The position numbers were made by a program, and so were the translations under genes. Below, one piece after another: positions 47,570-56,586 of a stretch of 64,000 bases of DNA. This stretch comes from Bordetella sp. H567 (GTDB lineage: Bacteria; Pseudomonadota; Gammaproteobacteria; Burkholderiales; Burkholderiaceae_B), in the NCBI RefSeq assembly GCF_001704295.1, contig NZ_CP012334.1, positions 5,468,084 to 5,532,083 on the forward strand, given 5' to 3'. The stretch's first letter is position 1; each line of letters begins with the position of its first letter. The notes under the pieces are model-generated. The model saw only the letters and a list, made by a program, of their open reading frames with translations, was not told the DNA's origin and did not search any database.

Positions 47570-49171
47570 ATGTCTAGCTGGTTTACCCGGGCGATCACAG
47601 GCGGTTTCACCGCGATGGCGATCGCCTTTGGCGCGCACGGCAGCGCCGTCGCCAGGGACCTGGTGATCGGTCTGAAGACCGAGCCCAGCTCGCTCGACCC
47701 CCAATATCATTCCCTGACCCCCAATACGCAGATCTCGTTGACCATTTTCGATCCGCTGGTGGCCGCGGACGATCAGCTCAAGCCGCGGCCCGCGCTGGCG
47801 GAGTCCTGGACCGTCGATGGCAATGTGTGGACGTTCAAGCTGCGGCCCAACGTGAAATTCTCCGACGGTACGCCATTCACGGCGGACGACGTGGTGTTCA
47901 CGTTTGACCGCGTGCCCAAGGTGCCCAACAGCCCGTCTCCCTTCACGCTTTACCTGAAGGACGTGGCCAAGACGGAAGCCGTCGACCCGCTCACCGTGCG
48001 CATCACCACCAAGGGCCCCTCGCCGCTGCTGCTGCCCAACCTCGGCCAGCTCGCCATCCTGTCGAAGAAGGCCGCGTCCGGTCCGGCGCCGGAAGGCAAG
48101 ACGTCCACCGAGATGAACGCCGGCGACGGCCTGATCGGCACCGGTCCCTACAAGTTCGTGTCCTGGCGTCGCGGCGCCGAACTGGTGCTGGCCCGCAACG
48201 ACAATTACTGGGGCAAGAAGCCGGTGTGGGACAAGGTGATCTACAAGCCCATGACCAACGCCGCCAGCCGCGTGGCGGCCCTGCTGGCCGGCGACGTCGA
48301 CATGATCGAGGATCCCCCCACCGACGACCTGCCCAAGCTGAAGGCCGACAAGAACCTGTACATCCAGCAAACGCCCTCGGTGCGCGTCATGTACGTGGCC
48401 ATGGACCAGTTCACCGAGTCCAGCCCGGGCATCACCGACGCCGACGGCAAGCCACTGGCCAAGAATCCGCTGAAGGACAAGCGCGTGCGCGAAGCCCTGT
48501 CGCTGGCCATCGACCGCCAGGCCATCGAGGATCGCGTGATGGGCGGCGTCGCCAAGCCGGCGGGCAACCTGTTGCCCTATCCGATGTTCGGTGCATCGAA
48601 GACCTATGCCGAGGCCCCCAAGGCCGACGTGAACAAAGCCAAGAAGCTGCTGGTCGACGCCGGCTATCCCAAGGGCTTCAATATCACGCTGGGTGCGCCT
48701 TCGGGCCGCTACATCAACGACTCCAAGGTGGCGCAGGCAATCGCGTCGATGTGGAGCCGCATCGGCGTGAAGACGAACGTGGAAGCGTCGGCGCCGCCGG
48801 TGTTCTTCAAGAACCGCGATTCGTACAAGTACAGCGCCTACCTGGCGGGCTGGTCGGTGACCAGCGGCGAAATGTCCAACGCCCTGGGCTCGCTGGCGGT
48901 GACGTCGGATCCGGCCAAGGGCCTGGGCACGACCAACCGCGGCCGCTATTCCAATCCGGAAATGGATAAGCTGTACATGGAAGCGGCGACCACCATGGAC
49001 GACGGCAAGCGCGCCGAGCTGCTGTCCAAGGCGGCCGACCTTTTGATGGCGGACTACGGCATCCTGCCTATCCATTTCGAATTGTCCGTGTGGGCCATGA
49101 AGAAGGACATCCGATATCCGGGCCGTTCCGATCAGATGACCGAAGCACAGGACGTGACGCTGAAGCAGTAA
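47570..49171 (+). CDS. ABC transporter peptide-binding protein (SBP family 5)
   Basis: 533 residues from ATG 47570 (AGGAG upstream). A signal peptide (about 28 residues, ending GSAVA-RD) leads to a periplasmic binding protein with VIGLKTEPSSLDPQYHSLTP, the SBP5 signature region KFSDGTPFTADDVVFTFDRV and VREALSLAIDRQAI. It delivers peptides or related solutes to the permeases downstream. A possible promoter is TTGCGC (47501) with TATGTT (47524) at 17 bp. First gene of an eight-gene-long run that ends with two amidohydrolases (seven genes). Confidence 0.95.
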   Translation: MSSWFTRAITGGFTAMAIAFGAHGSAVARDLVIGLKTEPSSLDPQYHSLTPNTQISLTIFDPLVAADDQLKPRPALAESWTVDGNVWTFKLRPNVKFSDGTPFTADDVVFTFDRVPKVPNSPSPFTLYLKDVAKTEAVDPLTVRITTKGPSPLLLPNLGQLAILSKKAASGPAPEGKTSTEMNAGDGLIGTGPYKFVSWRRGAELVLARNDNYWGKKPVWDKVIYKPMTNAASRVAALLAGDVDMIEDPPTDDLPKLKADKNLYIQQTPSVRVMYVAMDQFTESSPGITDADGKPLAKNPLKDKRVREALSLAIDRQAIEDRVMGGVAKPAGNLLPYPMFGASKTYAEAPKADVNKAKKLLVDAGYPKGFNITLGAPSGRYINDSKVAQAIASMWSRIGVKTNVEASAPPVFFKNRDSYKYSAYLAGWSVTSGEMSNALGSLAVTSDPAKGLGTTNRGRYSNPEMDKLYMEAATTMDDGKRAELLSKAADLLMADYGILPIHFELSVWAMKKDIRYPGRSDQMTEAQDVTLKQ

Positions 49172-49251
49172 CAAGCAGCGCCCCCGCGCGGCCGCCCCTC
49201 GGGCGCGCCGCACTCCCAAGGGGAGACGTCGCGGAGCGATAGGAGGTTTCA

Positions 49252-50226
49252 TTGCTGGCGACCATTATTCGCAGACTGCTGCAGACCGTCGTCGTCATGC
49301 TCGTCATGTCGGCGCTGGTCTTCGGCGGCATTTACCTCGTGGGCGATCCGGTATCCATGATGGCGAGTCCGGACGCCACCGATATCGAACGCGCCGCCAT
49401 CCGGCAATCGCTCGGGCTGGACCAGCCTTTGTGGCACCAGTACCTGATCTTCATCGGCAAGGCGATCCACGGCGATTTCGGCAACAGCTTCCTGACCGGC
49501 GAACCGGCCATGCGGCTGATCCTGGACCGCATGCCGGCGACCATGGAGCTTGCCGTGGTGGCGATGCTGTTCTCGCTGCTGATCGGTATTCCCTTGGGCA
49601 TCCGCGCGGGACTCAAGCCCAACGCCGCCGGATCGCGCGCCATCATGACCGGATCGGTGCTGGGCTTTTCCCTGCCCAATTTCTGGGTGGGACTGATGCT
49701 CATCATGATTTTCGCGGTGACCTTGGGATGGCTGCCCGCAAGCGGGCGCGGGCCGACGGTGTCGCTCGGCGGCTTGCGCCTGAGCGTGCTGACGCCCGGA
49801 GGCTGGGCCAACCTCATCCTGCCGGCCGCCACCATCGCGCTGGCCAAGTGTGCGACCATCATCCGCATCACGCGCGCGGCCACGCGGGAAGCGCTGCCCA
49901 TGGACTACATCAAGTTCGCGCGCGCCAAGGGACTTTCGGAATCGCGCGTCCTGCGCGTGCATCTGCTGAAGAACATCCTGATTCCCATCGTGACGGTGGC
50001 GGGACTGGAATTCGGCCAGGTGGTCGCCTTTGCGGTGGTGACGGAATCCGTGTTTTCATGGCCGGGCATGGGCAAGCTGCTGATCGATTCCATCATCAAC
50101 CTGGACCGCCCGGTGGTGGTCGCGTATTTGCTACTTATCGTGTTTTTCCTGGTCATGCTGAACCTGGTGGTGGACATCATCTACACCGTTCTGGACCCCC
50201 GCGTACGATTGGACGGACGACGATGA
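49252..50226 (+). CDS. peptide ABC transporter permease (DppB-like)
   Basis: 324 residues with a TTG start at 49252 after a perfect AGGAGG. Six membrane segments and the permease loop for ATPase contact (ATREALPMDYIKFARAKGLS) are visible. The end [18 protein letters not shown] is typical of DppB-type permeases. It overlaps the next permease by 4 nt. Confidence 0.95.
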   Translation: MLATIIRRLLQTVVVMLVMSALVFGGIYLVGDPVSMMASPDATDIERAAIRQSLGLDQPLWHQYLIFIGKAIHGDFGNSFLTGEPAMRLILDRMPATMELAVVAMLFSLLIGIPLGIRAGLKPNAAGSRAIMTGSVLGFSLPNFWVGLMLIMIFAVTLGWLPASGRGPTVSLGGLRLSVLTPGGWANLILPAATIALAKCATIIRITRAATREALPMDYIKFARAKGLSESRVLRVHLLKNILIPIVTVAGLEFGQVVAFAVVTESVFSWPGMGKLLIDSIINLDRPVVVAYLLLIVFFLVMLNLVVDIIYTVLDPRVRLDGRR

Positions 50227-51155
50227 CGACGAGCACTTCCAACCCAGGCGCGGCCGCGCCCGCCGTACCCGCCCTCAAGGAAGCGGGCCCGTGGCGCCGC
50301 TTCCTGGAGGACTTCTTCGCGAGCAAGCTGGCCACCCTGGGCCTGGTAGTCCTGGTGCTGCTGATCCTCGCGGTGGTGCTGGCGCCCTGGATCGCACCGC
50401 AGAATCCCTACGACATCGGCAACCTGGACATCATGGACGCCAAGCTGCCGCCGTTCAGCAAGAACGGCGCGGGCGACATGATGTACTGGCTGGGCACCGA
50501 CGGCCAGGCGCGCGACATGCTTTCGGCCATCCTGTACGGCCTGCGCACCAGCATGATGGTGGGCTGTATTTCGGTGTTCTTCGCTTTCGTGATCGGCGCC
50601 ACGGTCGGCCTGGTGGCGGCGTATTTCGGCGGACGCATCGATGCACTGCTGATGCGCATCGCCGATATCCAGCTGTCATTCCCGTCCATCCTGGTGGCGT
50701 TGATCCTGCTGTCCATCCTGGGAACGGGCGTGGACAAGGTCATCATCGCGTTGATCGTCGTGCAGTGGGCCTATTTCGCCCGCACGGCGCGCGGCGCGGC
50801 GCTGGTGGAGCGAAGCAAGGAATACGTCGAGGCCGCGCGCTGCATGTCGCTGGGCTCGTGGCGCATCCTGCGGCGCCATCTGCTGCCTAACTGCATGCCG
50901 CCGCTGATTGTCGTCGCCACCATCGACCTGGCTCATGCCATCGCGCTGGAGGCCACCTTGTCTTTCCTGGGAGTCGGCGTGCCGGTTACCGAGCCGTCGC
51001 TGGGCATGCTGATTTCCAACGGCTTTGAATTCCTGATGTCCGGACGCTACTGGATATCGTTCTTTCCCGGCGTGGCCCTGGCCATCGCGATCATCGCCAT
51101 CAATCTGGTCGGCGACCATCTGCGCGACGTGCTGAATCCGCGCAACGCGACATAA
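50223..51155 (+). CDS. peptide ABC transporter permease (DppC-like)
   Basis: 310 residues from ATG 50223, overlapping the upstream stop (ATGA). It has the N-terminal TM with [37 protein letters not shown] and the coupling loop [20 protein letters not shown]. It pairs with the DppB-like permease. Confidence 0.95.
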   Translation: MTTSTSNPGAAAPAVPALKEAGPWRRFLEDFFASKLATLGLVVLVLLILAVVLAPWIAPQNPYDIGNLDIMDAKLPPFSKNGAGDMMYWLGTDGQARDMLSAILYGLRTSMMVGCISVFFAFVIGATVGLVAAYFGGRIDALLMRIADIQLSFPSILVALILLSILGTGVDKVIIALIVVQWAYFARTARGAALVERSKEYVEAARCMSLGSWRILRRHLLPNCMPPLIVVATIDLAHAIALEATLSFLGVGVPVTEPSLGMLISNGFEFLMSGRYWISFFPGVALAIAIIAINLVGDHLRDVLNPRNAT

Positions 51156-51165
51156 GGGGGCATCG

Positions 51166-52182
51166 ATGATGACGATGATGAACGCCTCCTCCGGCGCGCG
51201 CGACGCGGCCACGCCGGTGCTGGACGTGGCTGGGCTGCGCACGCACTTCTTCACGCGCGCCGGCGTGGTAAAGGCGGTGGACGGCGTGGACCTGCGGCTG
51301 GCGCAGGGCGAGATCCTGGGCCTGGTCGGCGAATCCGGTTCGGGCAAGAGTATTACGGGGTTTTCGCTGATCGGCCTGATCGATGAGCCCGGCCGTATCG
51401 TCGACGGCTCCATCCGTTTCGACGGCCAGGAACTCCGCGGGGCGCCGCCGGCGCGGATGCGTGCACTGCGCGGCAACGACATCGCGATGATCTTCCAGGA
51501 TCCGATGATGACGCTGAACCCGGTGCTGCGCGTCGATACGCAGATGATCGAGGCCATCCAGGCGCATCGCAAAATGGACAAGGCGGCGGCTCGCAAGCGG
51601 GCGCGCGACGTGTTGGCGATGGTGGGCATCCCGGCGCCGGACGAGCGGCTGCGCGCATATCCGCACCAGCTCTCCGGCGGCATGCGGCAGCGTGTGGCCA
51701 TCGCCATCGCCTTGCTGAACGCGCCGCGCGTGATCATCGCCGATGAGCCCACCACCGCGCTGGACGTGACCATCCAGGGGCAGATCCTCTATGAAGTGCA
51801 GAAACTGTGCCGCGAAACCGGCACGGCGCTGCTGTGGATCACGCACGACCTGGCGGTGGTGTCCGGCTTGGCCGACCGCATCGCGGTGATGTACGCCGGC
51901 CGTGTCGTCGAAACCGGCACGACGGCCGAGGTCATCGGGCGTCCATTGCATCCCTATACCCATGGCCTGATGATGTCGATTCCCACGCCGGAAACGCGCG
52001 GCCGCGACCTGGCTTCGATACCCGGCATGACGCCGTCGTTGTTGAAGCTGCCGCAAGGCTGCGCGTTCCGCACGCGTTGCCCGCGCGCTACCGAGGCCTG
52101 CCTGCGCGAGCCTGATTCCGTCGAATGGCGGCCGGCGCATTGGGTGCGCTGCTGGCATGCCGGCGAACCGGAGGCGCGATGA
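51166..52182 (+). CDS. peptide ABC transporter ATP-binding protein (DppD-like)
   Basis: 338 residues. Walker A GESGSGKS (about residue 60), signature LSGGMRQRV, Walker [13 protein letters not shown] and H-loop ITHDLAVV are intact. The C-terminal oligopeptide extension has the Fe-S-type Cys pattern ([15 protein letters not shown]). It overlaps the next gene by 4 nt. Confidence 0.96.
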   Translation: MMTMMNASSGARDAATPVLDVAGLRTHFFTRAGVVKAVDGVDLRLAQGEILGLVGESGSGKSITGFSLIGLIDEPGRIVDGSIRFDGQELRGAPPARMRALRGNDIAMIFQDPMMTLNPVLRVDTQMIEAIQAHRKMDKAAARKRARDVLAMVGIPAPDERLRAYPHQLSGGMRQRVAIAIALLNAPRVIIADEPTTALDVTIQGQILYEVQKLCRETGTALLWITHDLAVVSGLADRIAVMYAGRVVETGTTAEVIGRPLHPYTHGLMMSIPTPETRGRDLASIPGMTPSLLKLPQGCAFRTRCPRATEACLREPDSVEWRPAHWVRCWHAGEPEAR

Positions 52183-53240
52183 ACGGGCACGCCACTCCCG
52201 TCCTGTCCCTGCGCGGCGCGGAAATGCGCTTCGTGCAACCCGTCGACCTGGCCGGCCGCATTGCCAACCTGTTTGGCGCGGGGCTGCGCAAGACCGTGGT
52301 GCACGCCGTCGCGGGCGTCGACCTGGACGTCATGCCGGGTGAAGTCATCGGTGTGGTTGGCGAATCCGGCTGCGGGAAATCCACGCTGGGCCGAATGATC
52401 AGCGGCATCCTGCCGCCGACGGCGGGCAGCATTGCCTACGATGGCAAGCCGGTGGCCGCCATGGACGACAAGCAGCGGCGCGCCTACGAGCTGGGCGTGC
52501 AGATGATCTTCCAGGATCCCTACGCCTCGCTCAATCCGCGCATGCGGGTGGAAGAAATCATCGGCGAAGCGCCCATGGTGCATGGCCTGGTCAGCCGCCG
52601 CGATCGCAAGGACTACGTGGCCGGGCTGATGCGGCAGGTAGGCCTGGACCCGGCGTATGGGCAGCGCTATCCGCACCAGTTCTCCGGCGGCCAGCGCCAG
52701 CGTATCGGCATTGCGCGCGCGCTCGCGCTCAAGCCGCGGGTCATCGTCTGCGACGAGGCCGTCGCAGCGCTGGACGTGTCCATCCAGGCGCAGGTGCTGA
52801 ACCTGTTCGCGCACCTGCGCCGAGAACTGGACCTGACTTATCTGTTCATCAGCCACAACCTGGGCGTGGTCAGCCATATATCGGATCGCGTCGCCATCAT
52901 GTACCTGGGACGCATCGTCGAACTGGCGTCCACCGAACAGGTCTTCGAACACGCCAATCATCCGTATACCCAGGCGCTGCTGAAGGAACTGCCTACCCTG
53001 AATCCGCAGCGGCGCAGCTTCCAGCCCATCCAGGGCGAGTTGCCATCGCCGCTGGCGCCGCCGCCAGGCTGTGCCTTCCATCCGCGCTGCCCGCACGCCA
53101 TGGACCGGTGCCGACAGGAACGGCCGCTGCTGCGCGAAATCGCCCCCGGGCAATTGAGCGCCTGTCATTTGAATGATCTGGCCCAGGCCGCGCCGCGGCC
53201 GGTCGTTTTCCATGCGAGTCGCGTCGCGACCACAGGTTGA
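52179..53240 (+). CDS. peptide ABC transporter ATP-binding protein (DppF-like)
   Basis: 353 residues from ATG 52179. Walker [10 protein letters not shown], signature [20 protein letters not shown] and H-loop FISHNLGVV are present. The Walker B region reads [10 protein letters not shown] where DEPVSALD is usual, keeping the catalytic Glu. The C-terminal Cys motif ([15 protein letters not shown]) is present. It completes the transporter. Confidence 0.95.
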   Translation: MNGHATPVLSLRGAEMRFVQPVDLAGRIANLFGAGLRKTVVHAVAGVDLDVMPGEVIGVVGESGCGKSTLGRMISGILPPTAGSIAYDGKPVAAMDDKQRRAYELGVQMIFQDPYASLNPRMRVEEIIGEAPMVHGLVSRRDRKDYVAGLMRQVGLDPAYGQRYPHQFSGGQRQRIGIARALALKPRVIVCDEAVAALDVSIQAQVLNLFAHLRRELDLTYLFISHNLGVVSHISDRVAIMYLGRIVELASTEQVFEHANHPYTQALLKELPTLNPQRRSFQPIQGELPSPLAPPPGCAFHPRCPHAMDRCRQERPLLREIAPGQLSACHLNDLAQAAPRPVVFHASRVATTG

Positions 53241-53245
53241 ACACC

Positions 53246-54106
53246 ATGCGCACCACCGATACGCCTTTCGCCCCCTACGTCCGCATCGCGCCGCGCGTGC
53301 CGCCGCTGCCGCTGATCTGCGATTCACCGCACAGTGGCGTGACCTATCCCGCGGATTTCGGTTATGCCATCGAGCCCGAACTCCTGCGCATCGGCGAGGA
53401 CACCCACGTCGACGAATTGTGGCGCAGCATTCCCGACGTCGGCGGCACGCTGATCCTGGCCCAGTTTCCGCGCACGTATATCGATCCCAACCGCGAGCCC
53501 GACGATATCGATCCGCGCCTGCTGGCCGGGCCCTGGCCCGGCGCGATCCATCCCTCGGAAAAAAGCCGCATCGGCCACGGACTGATCTGGAGCAAGGCCG
53601 GCGGCCGGCCCATCTACGACCGCAAGTTGCCGGTGCAGGAGGTACAGCATCGCATCCAGGCCTATCATCAGCCCTATCACGAGGCGCTCAACCGCGATAT
53701 CGAAGCGGCGTACAAGCAATTCGGCGCGGTGTGGCACCTCAACCTGCATTCCATGCCGTCGGATTCGTACGAGGTGCTGCAGGTTCCCGGCGAGCGCGAA
53801 TTGGCCGACTTCGTGCTGGGCGATCGGGACGGCACCACCTGCGCGCCGGAATTCGTCGATGTGGTGGAGGACTCCCTGCGCGCAAGCGGCTATACGGTGG
53901 CGCGCAACGATCCCTTCAAGGGCGTGGCGCTGATCGCCCGCCTGGGCAAGCCGGCGCAGCGGCGCCATAGCTTGCAGATCGAGATTCATCGCGGGCAGTA
54001 CATGAATGAGCAGACGTTCGAAAAGAACGAGAAGTTCCCGGCCATGCAGGCCGCACTGACCAAGGCGGCGCAAGACGTCGCGCTATACATTCAAAGGCAA
54101 CTATGA
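53246..54106 (+). CDS. N-formylglutamate amidohydrolase family protein
   Basis: 286 residues from ATG 53246; an in-frame TTG at 53237 is possible. Family motifs include CDSPHSGVTYPADF, IGEDTHVDELW, RTYIDPNREPDDID, HLNLHSMPSD and QIEIHRGQYMNE, holding the expected metal-binding His and Glu residues. The named family (HutG-type) removes formyl from N-formylglutamate, but no histidine-degradation genes are near. It follows the transporter ATPase and overlaps the next amidohydrolase by 4 nt, so it probably acts on an imported N-acyl or N-formyl compound. Confidence 0.9.
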   Translation: MRTTDTPFAPYVRIAPRVPPLPLICDSPHSGVTYPADFGYAIEPELLRIGEDTHVDELWRSIPDVGGTLILAQFPRTYIDPNREPDDIDPRLLAGPWPGAIHPSEKSRIGHGLIWSKAGGRPIYDRKLPVQEVQHRIQAYHQPYHEALNRDIEAAYKQFGAVWHLNLHSMPSDSYEVLQVPGERELADFVLGDRDGTTCAPEFVDVVEDSLRASGYTVARNDPFKGVALIARLGKPAQRRHSLQIEIHRGQYMNEQTFEKNEKFPAMQAALTKAAQDVALYIQRQL

Positions 54107-55305
54107 AAACCCTGGACGAAATCGAGCGCGCGCATGGCGCGCTCACGGCGATACGCCGCGATATCCATGCACATCCCGAACTGGCTTTCGAGGAAACCCG
54201 CACGTCCGCGCTGGTGGCGGAAAAGCTGCGCGAGTGGGGCATCGAGGTCCATACCGGTTTCGGCAAGACCGGTATCGTGGGCGTCTTGCAGGGCACGGGC
54301 GGCAAGGGCAAAACCATCGGCCTGCGCGCCGATATGGACGCCCTTCCCATGCCGGAGAACAATCGCTTCGCGCACAAGTCGACGATCTCCGGCCGCATGC
54401 ACGGCTGTGGCCACGACGGCCATACGACCATGCTGCTGGGCGCCGCGCAGTACCTGTCTCGGCATCGCGACTTCAAGGGCACGGTGGTGTTCATCTTCCA
54501 GCCCGCCGAAGAGAACGGCAACGCCGGTGCGCGGGCGATGATGCAGGATGGCCTGTTCGACAAATTCCCCTGCGATGCCGTCTTCGGCATCCATAACATG
54601 CCGGGCATGCCAGCCAATGAGTTCGGCATCCGTTCCGGTCCGACCATGGCGTCGAGCAACCGCTTCACCATTACCATCAAGGGCGTGGGCGGCCATGCGG
54701 CGCAGCCGCACAAGACGGTGGACACCATCGTCATCGCATCCGAGATGGTGGGCGTGCTGCAAAGCGTGGTGTCGCGCACCAAGAACCCGCTGGACACCGC
54801 GGTGCTGACGGTCACGCAAATCCATGCCGGCGATTCGTTCAACGTGATACCGGCGGAAGCCGTCATACGCGGCACGGTGCGCACCTACACCACGGAAGTG
54901 CTGGACCTGATGGAGGACACCATCCGCCGCATCGCCACCACGCTGCCGCAGGTCTACGGTGGCTCCGGCGAACTGGACTTCGTGCGCGCGTATCCGCCGC
55001 TGGTGAACTGGGAAAAAGAAACCGAATTCGCCGCGCAGGTCGCGGAAGCGGCTTTCGGCAAGGAAAGCGTGAACCGCGCCGTGCCGCCTTTCATGGGGGC
55101 GGAGGATTTCTCCTTCTATCTGGAAAAGGTGCCCGGCTGCTATATCTTTCTGGGCAACGGCGAAGGCGATCATCGCCTGGAGTCGTACCACGGCATGGGC
55201 CCATGCACGCTGCACAACCCCAACTACGATTTCAATGACGCCCTGCTGCCCGTGGGGGCCACGTATTGGGTGAAGATGGTCCAGACCTTCCTGGCCCAGG
55301 CTTGA
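54103..55305 (+). CDS. M20 family amidohydrolase / aminoacylase
   Basis: 400 residues. Typical features are RRDIHAHPELAFEETRTSAL, the metal-binding MHGCGHDGHTTMLLGAA (about residue 100), FQPAEENGNAGARAM and the C-terminal FMGAEDFSFYLEKVPG. Members release an acyl group from N-acyl amino acids or peptides. Last gene of the transporter operon, so the imported substrate is probably deacylated here. Confidence 0.94.
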   Translation: MKTLDEIERAHGALTAIRRDIHAHPELAFEETRTSALVAEKLREWGIEVHTGFGKTGIVGVLQGTGGKGKTIGLRADMDALPMPENNRFAHKSTISGRMHGCGHDGHTTMLLGAAQYLSRHRDFKGTVVFIFQPAEENGNAGARAMMQDGLFDKFPCDAVFGIHNMPGMPANEFGIRSGPTMASSNRFTITIKGVGGHAAQPHKTVDTIVIASEMVGVLQSVVSRTKNPLDTAVLTVTQIHAGDSFNVIPAEAVIRGTVRTYTTEVLDLMEDTIRRIATTLPQVYGGSGELDFVRAYPPLVNWEKETEFAAQVAEAAFGKESVNRAVPPFMGAEDFSFYLEKVPGCYIFLGNGEGDHRLESYHGMGPCTLHNPNYDFNDALLPVGATYWVKMVQTFLAQA

Positions 55306-55319
55306 AAACGCGCGTGCCA

Positions 55320-55349
55320 CGCGGCCGGAGGGAATCCTCGCCGGCCGCG
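55320..55349. terminator. GC-rich hairpin between convergent genes
   Basis: CGCGGCCGG (55320-55328) pairs perfectly with CCGGCCGCG (55341-55349), between the M20 stop and the acyl-CoA dehydrogenase stop. No T-run follows on either strand, so any terminator activity would be weak or Rho-assisted. Confidence 0.4.
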
Positions 55350-55401
55350 CGGGCGCCTATACGCCCGCACGGCCGGCCGTCGCAGCCGGCGCGCCAGGAT
55401 G

Positions 55402-56556
55402 TCAGTCGCGGGGCGGGCGCTGCGGGAAGGTGCGCTCGAACACGCCTTCTGCGATGCGGTTCTTCAGGATTTCGATCGAACCGCCCGCGATCATCCAGCC
55501 GCGGCAGCGCCGCACGCAGTATTCCACCAGCGATTCCCGGCTGTAGCCCATGCCGCCCAGGACCTGCAGCGCCTCGTTGGCGACATCGAATCCGGTCTGG
55601 TTGCAATAGGCCTTGGCGATCGCCGTTTCCGTTGCCGACGGGAAACCGGTGTCGGCGTTGGAGGCCGCCCGGTATAGCAGCAACTGGCCGGCGTCCAGCT
55701 TGATCCGCATGTCCGCGAACTTCCATTGCAGGCCCTGGAATTCGCACAGCAGTCGGCCGAACTGCTTGCGCTGCAGCGCCCAGCCGCGCGCTTCTTCATA
55801 GGCATAACGGCCCAGCGCCAGCGATCGCGCGGTGTTGCCGATGCGTTCCACATTGAAGCCTGCGATCTGCTTCTTGAAGCCGCCCTCGCCCAGCACCACC
55901 ATATCGTCCGGCACGAACACGTTGTCGAAGAAAATCTCCGCCCATTCCTCGCCGGACATGAAGGACGACCGCTTGCCCAGGCGTACGCCCTGCGCCTTGG
56001 TGTCGATCAGGACCGAGCCGATGCCCTGCGTGCCAGGACCGAAGCGCACGTAGGCCAGGATCACGTTGGCGTGCGGGCCGTGCGTGGTGAAGATCTTCGA
56101 TCCGTTGATGCGCCAGCCATCGCCGTCGCGCGTCGCGCGGGTTTTCAATTCGGTGACCGCCGAGCCGGCTTCCGGTTCGGTCATGCCGACGGAAATCAGC
56201 ATCTCGCCGGCCAGCAGCGGGCGCAGGTATTTTTCCTTCTGGATGGCGTTGCCGTATTCGGCGAGCACGCGGATCGCTCCGAAGTTGCCCGCCTGGACGA
56301 CGTCCGCGCTGCGCGGGCAGACGGCGGCGACGGTTTCGATGGCAATGACCGCATCCATCAGCGAGCCGCCGACGCCGCCGTTGGCTTCGCTGATGGTGAT
56401 GCCCAGCAAGCCTTGCCGGGCCATCGATCGCGCGACGTCCCAAGGGTAGTCGTTGGAATGCGCGCGCTCGCGGGCGCCGTCGCGCAACTCGTTTTCCGCA
56501 TAGCGGCGTACGGCGTCCTGGAAATCGCGTTGTTCGGGCGTGAGATTGAAATCCAT
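55402..56556 (-). CDS. acyl-CoA dehydrogenase family protein
   Basis: 384 residues from ATG 56556 (MDFNLTPEQRDFQDAVRRYA). Motifs include ISVGMTEPEAGSAVTELKTR, WRINGSKIFTTHG, GFNVERIGNTARSLALGRYA and LQVLGGMGYSRESLVEYCVR. It is an FAD enzyme oxidising an acyl-CoA to an enoyl-CoA and passing electrons to ETF. It is the last gene of a co-directional set with an NDP-forming CoA ligase and an MmgE/PrpD protein, so its substrate is probably a short branched or dicarboxylic acyl-CoA. Confidence 0.95.
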   Translation of the reverse strand: MDFNLTPEQRDFQDAVRRYAENELRDGARERAHSNDYPWDVARSMARQGLLGITISEANGGVGGSLMDAVIAIETVAAVCPRSADVVQAGNFGAIRVLAEYGNAIQKEKYLRPLLAGEMLISVGMTEPEAGSAVTELKTRATRDGDGWRINGSKIFTTHGPHANVILAYVRFGPGTQGIGSVLIDTKAQGVRLGKRSSFMSGEEWAEIFFDNVFVPDDMVVLGEGGFKKQIAGFNVERIGNTARSLALGRYAYEEARGWALQRKQFGRLLCEFQGLQWKFADMRIKLDAGQLLLYRAASNADTGFPSATETAIAKAYCNQTGFDVANEALQVLGGMGYSRESLVEYCVRRCRGWMIAGGSIEILKNRIAEGVFERTFPQRPPRD

Positions 56557-56586
56557 GTTGATGTGTCCTTGTGGCGCCATAGGGCG

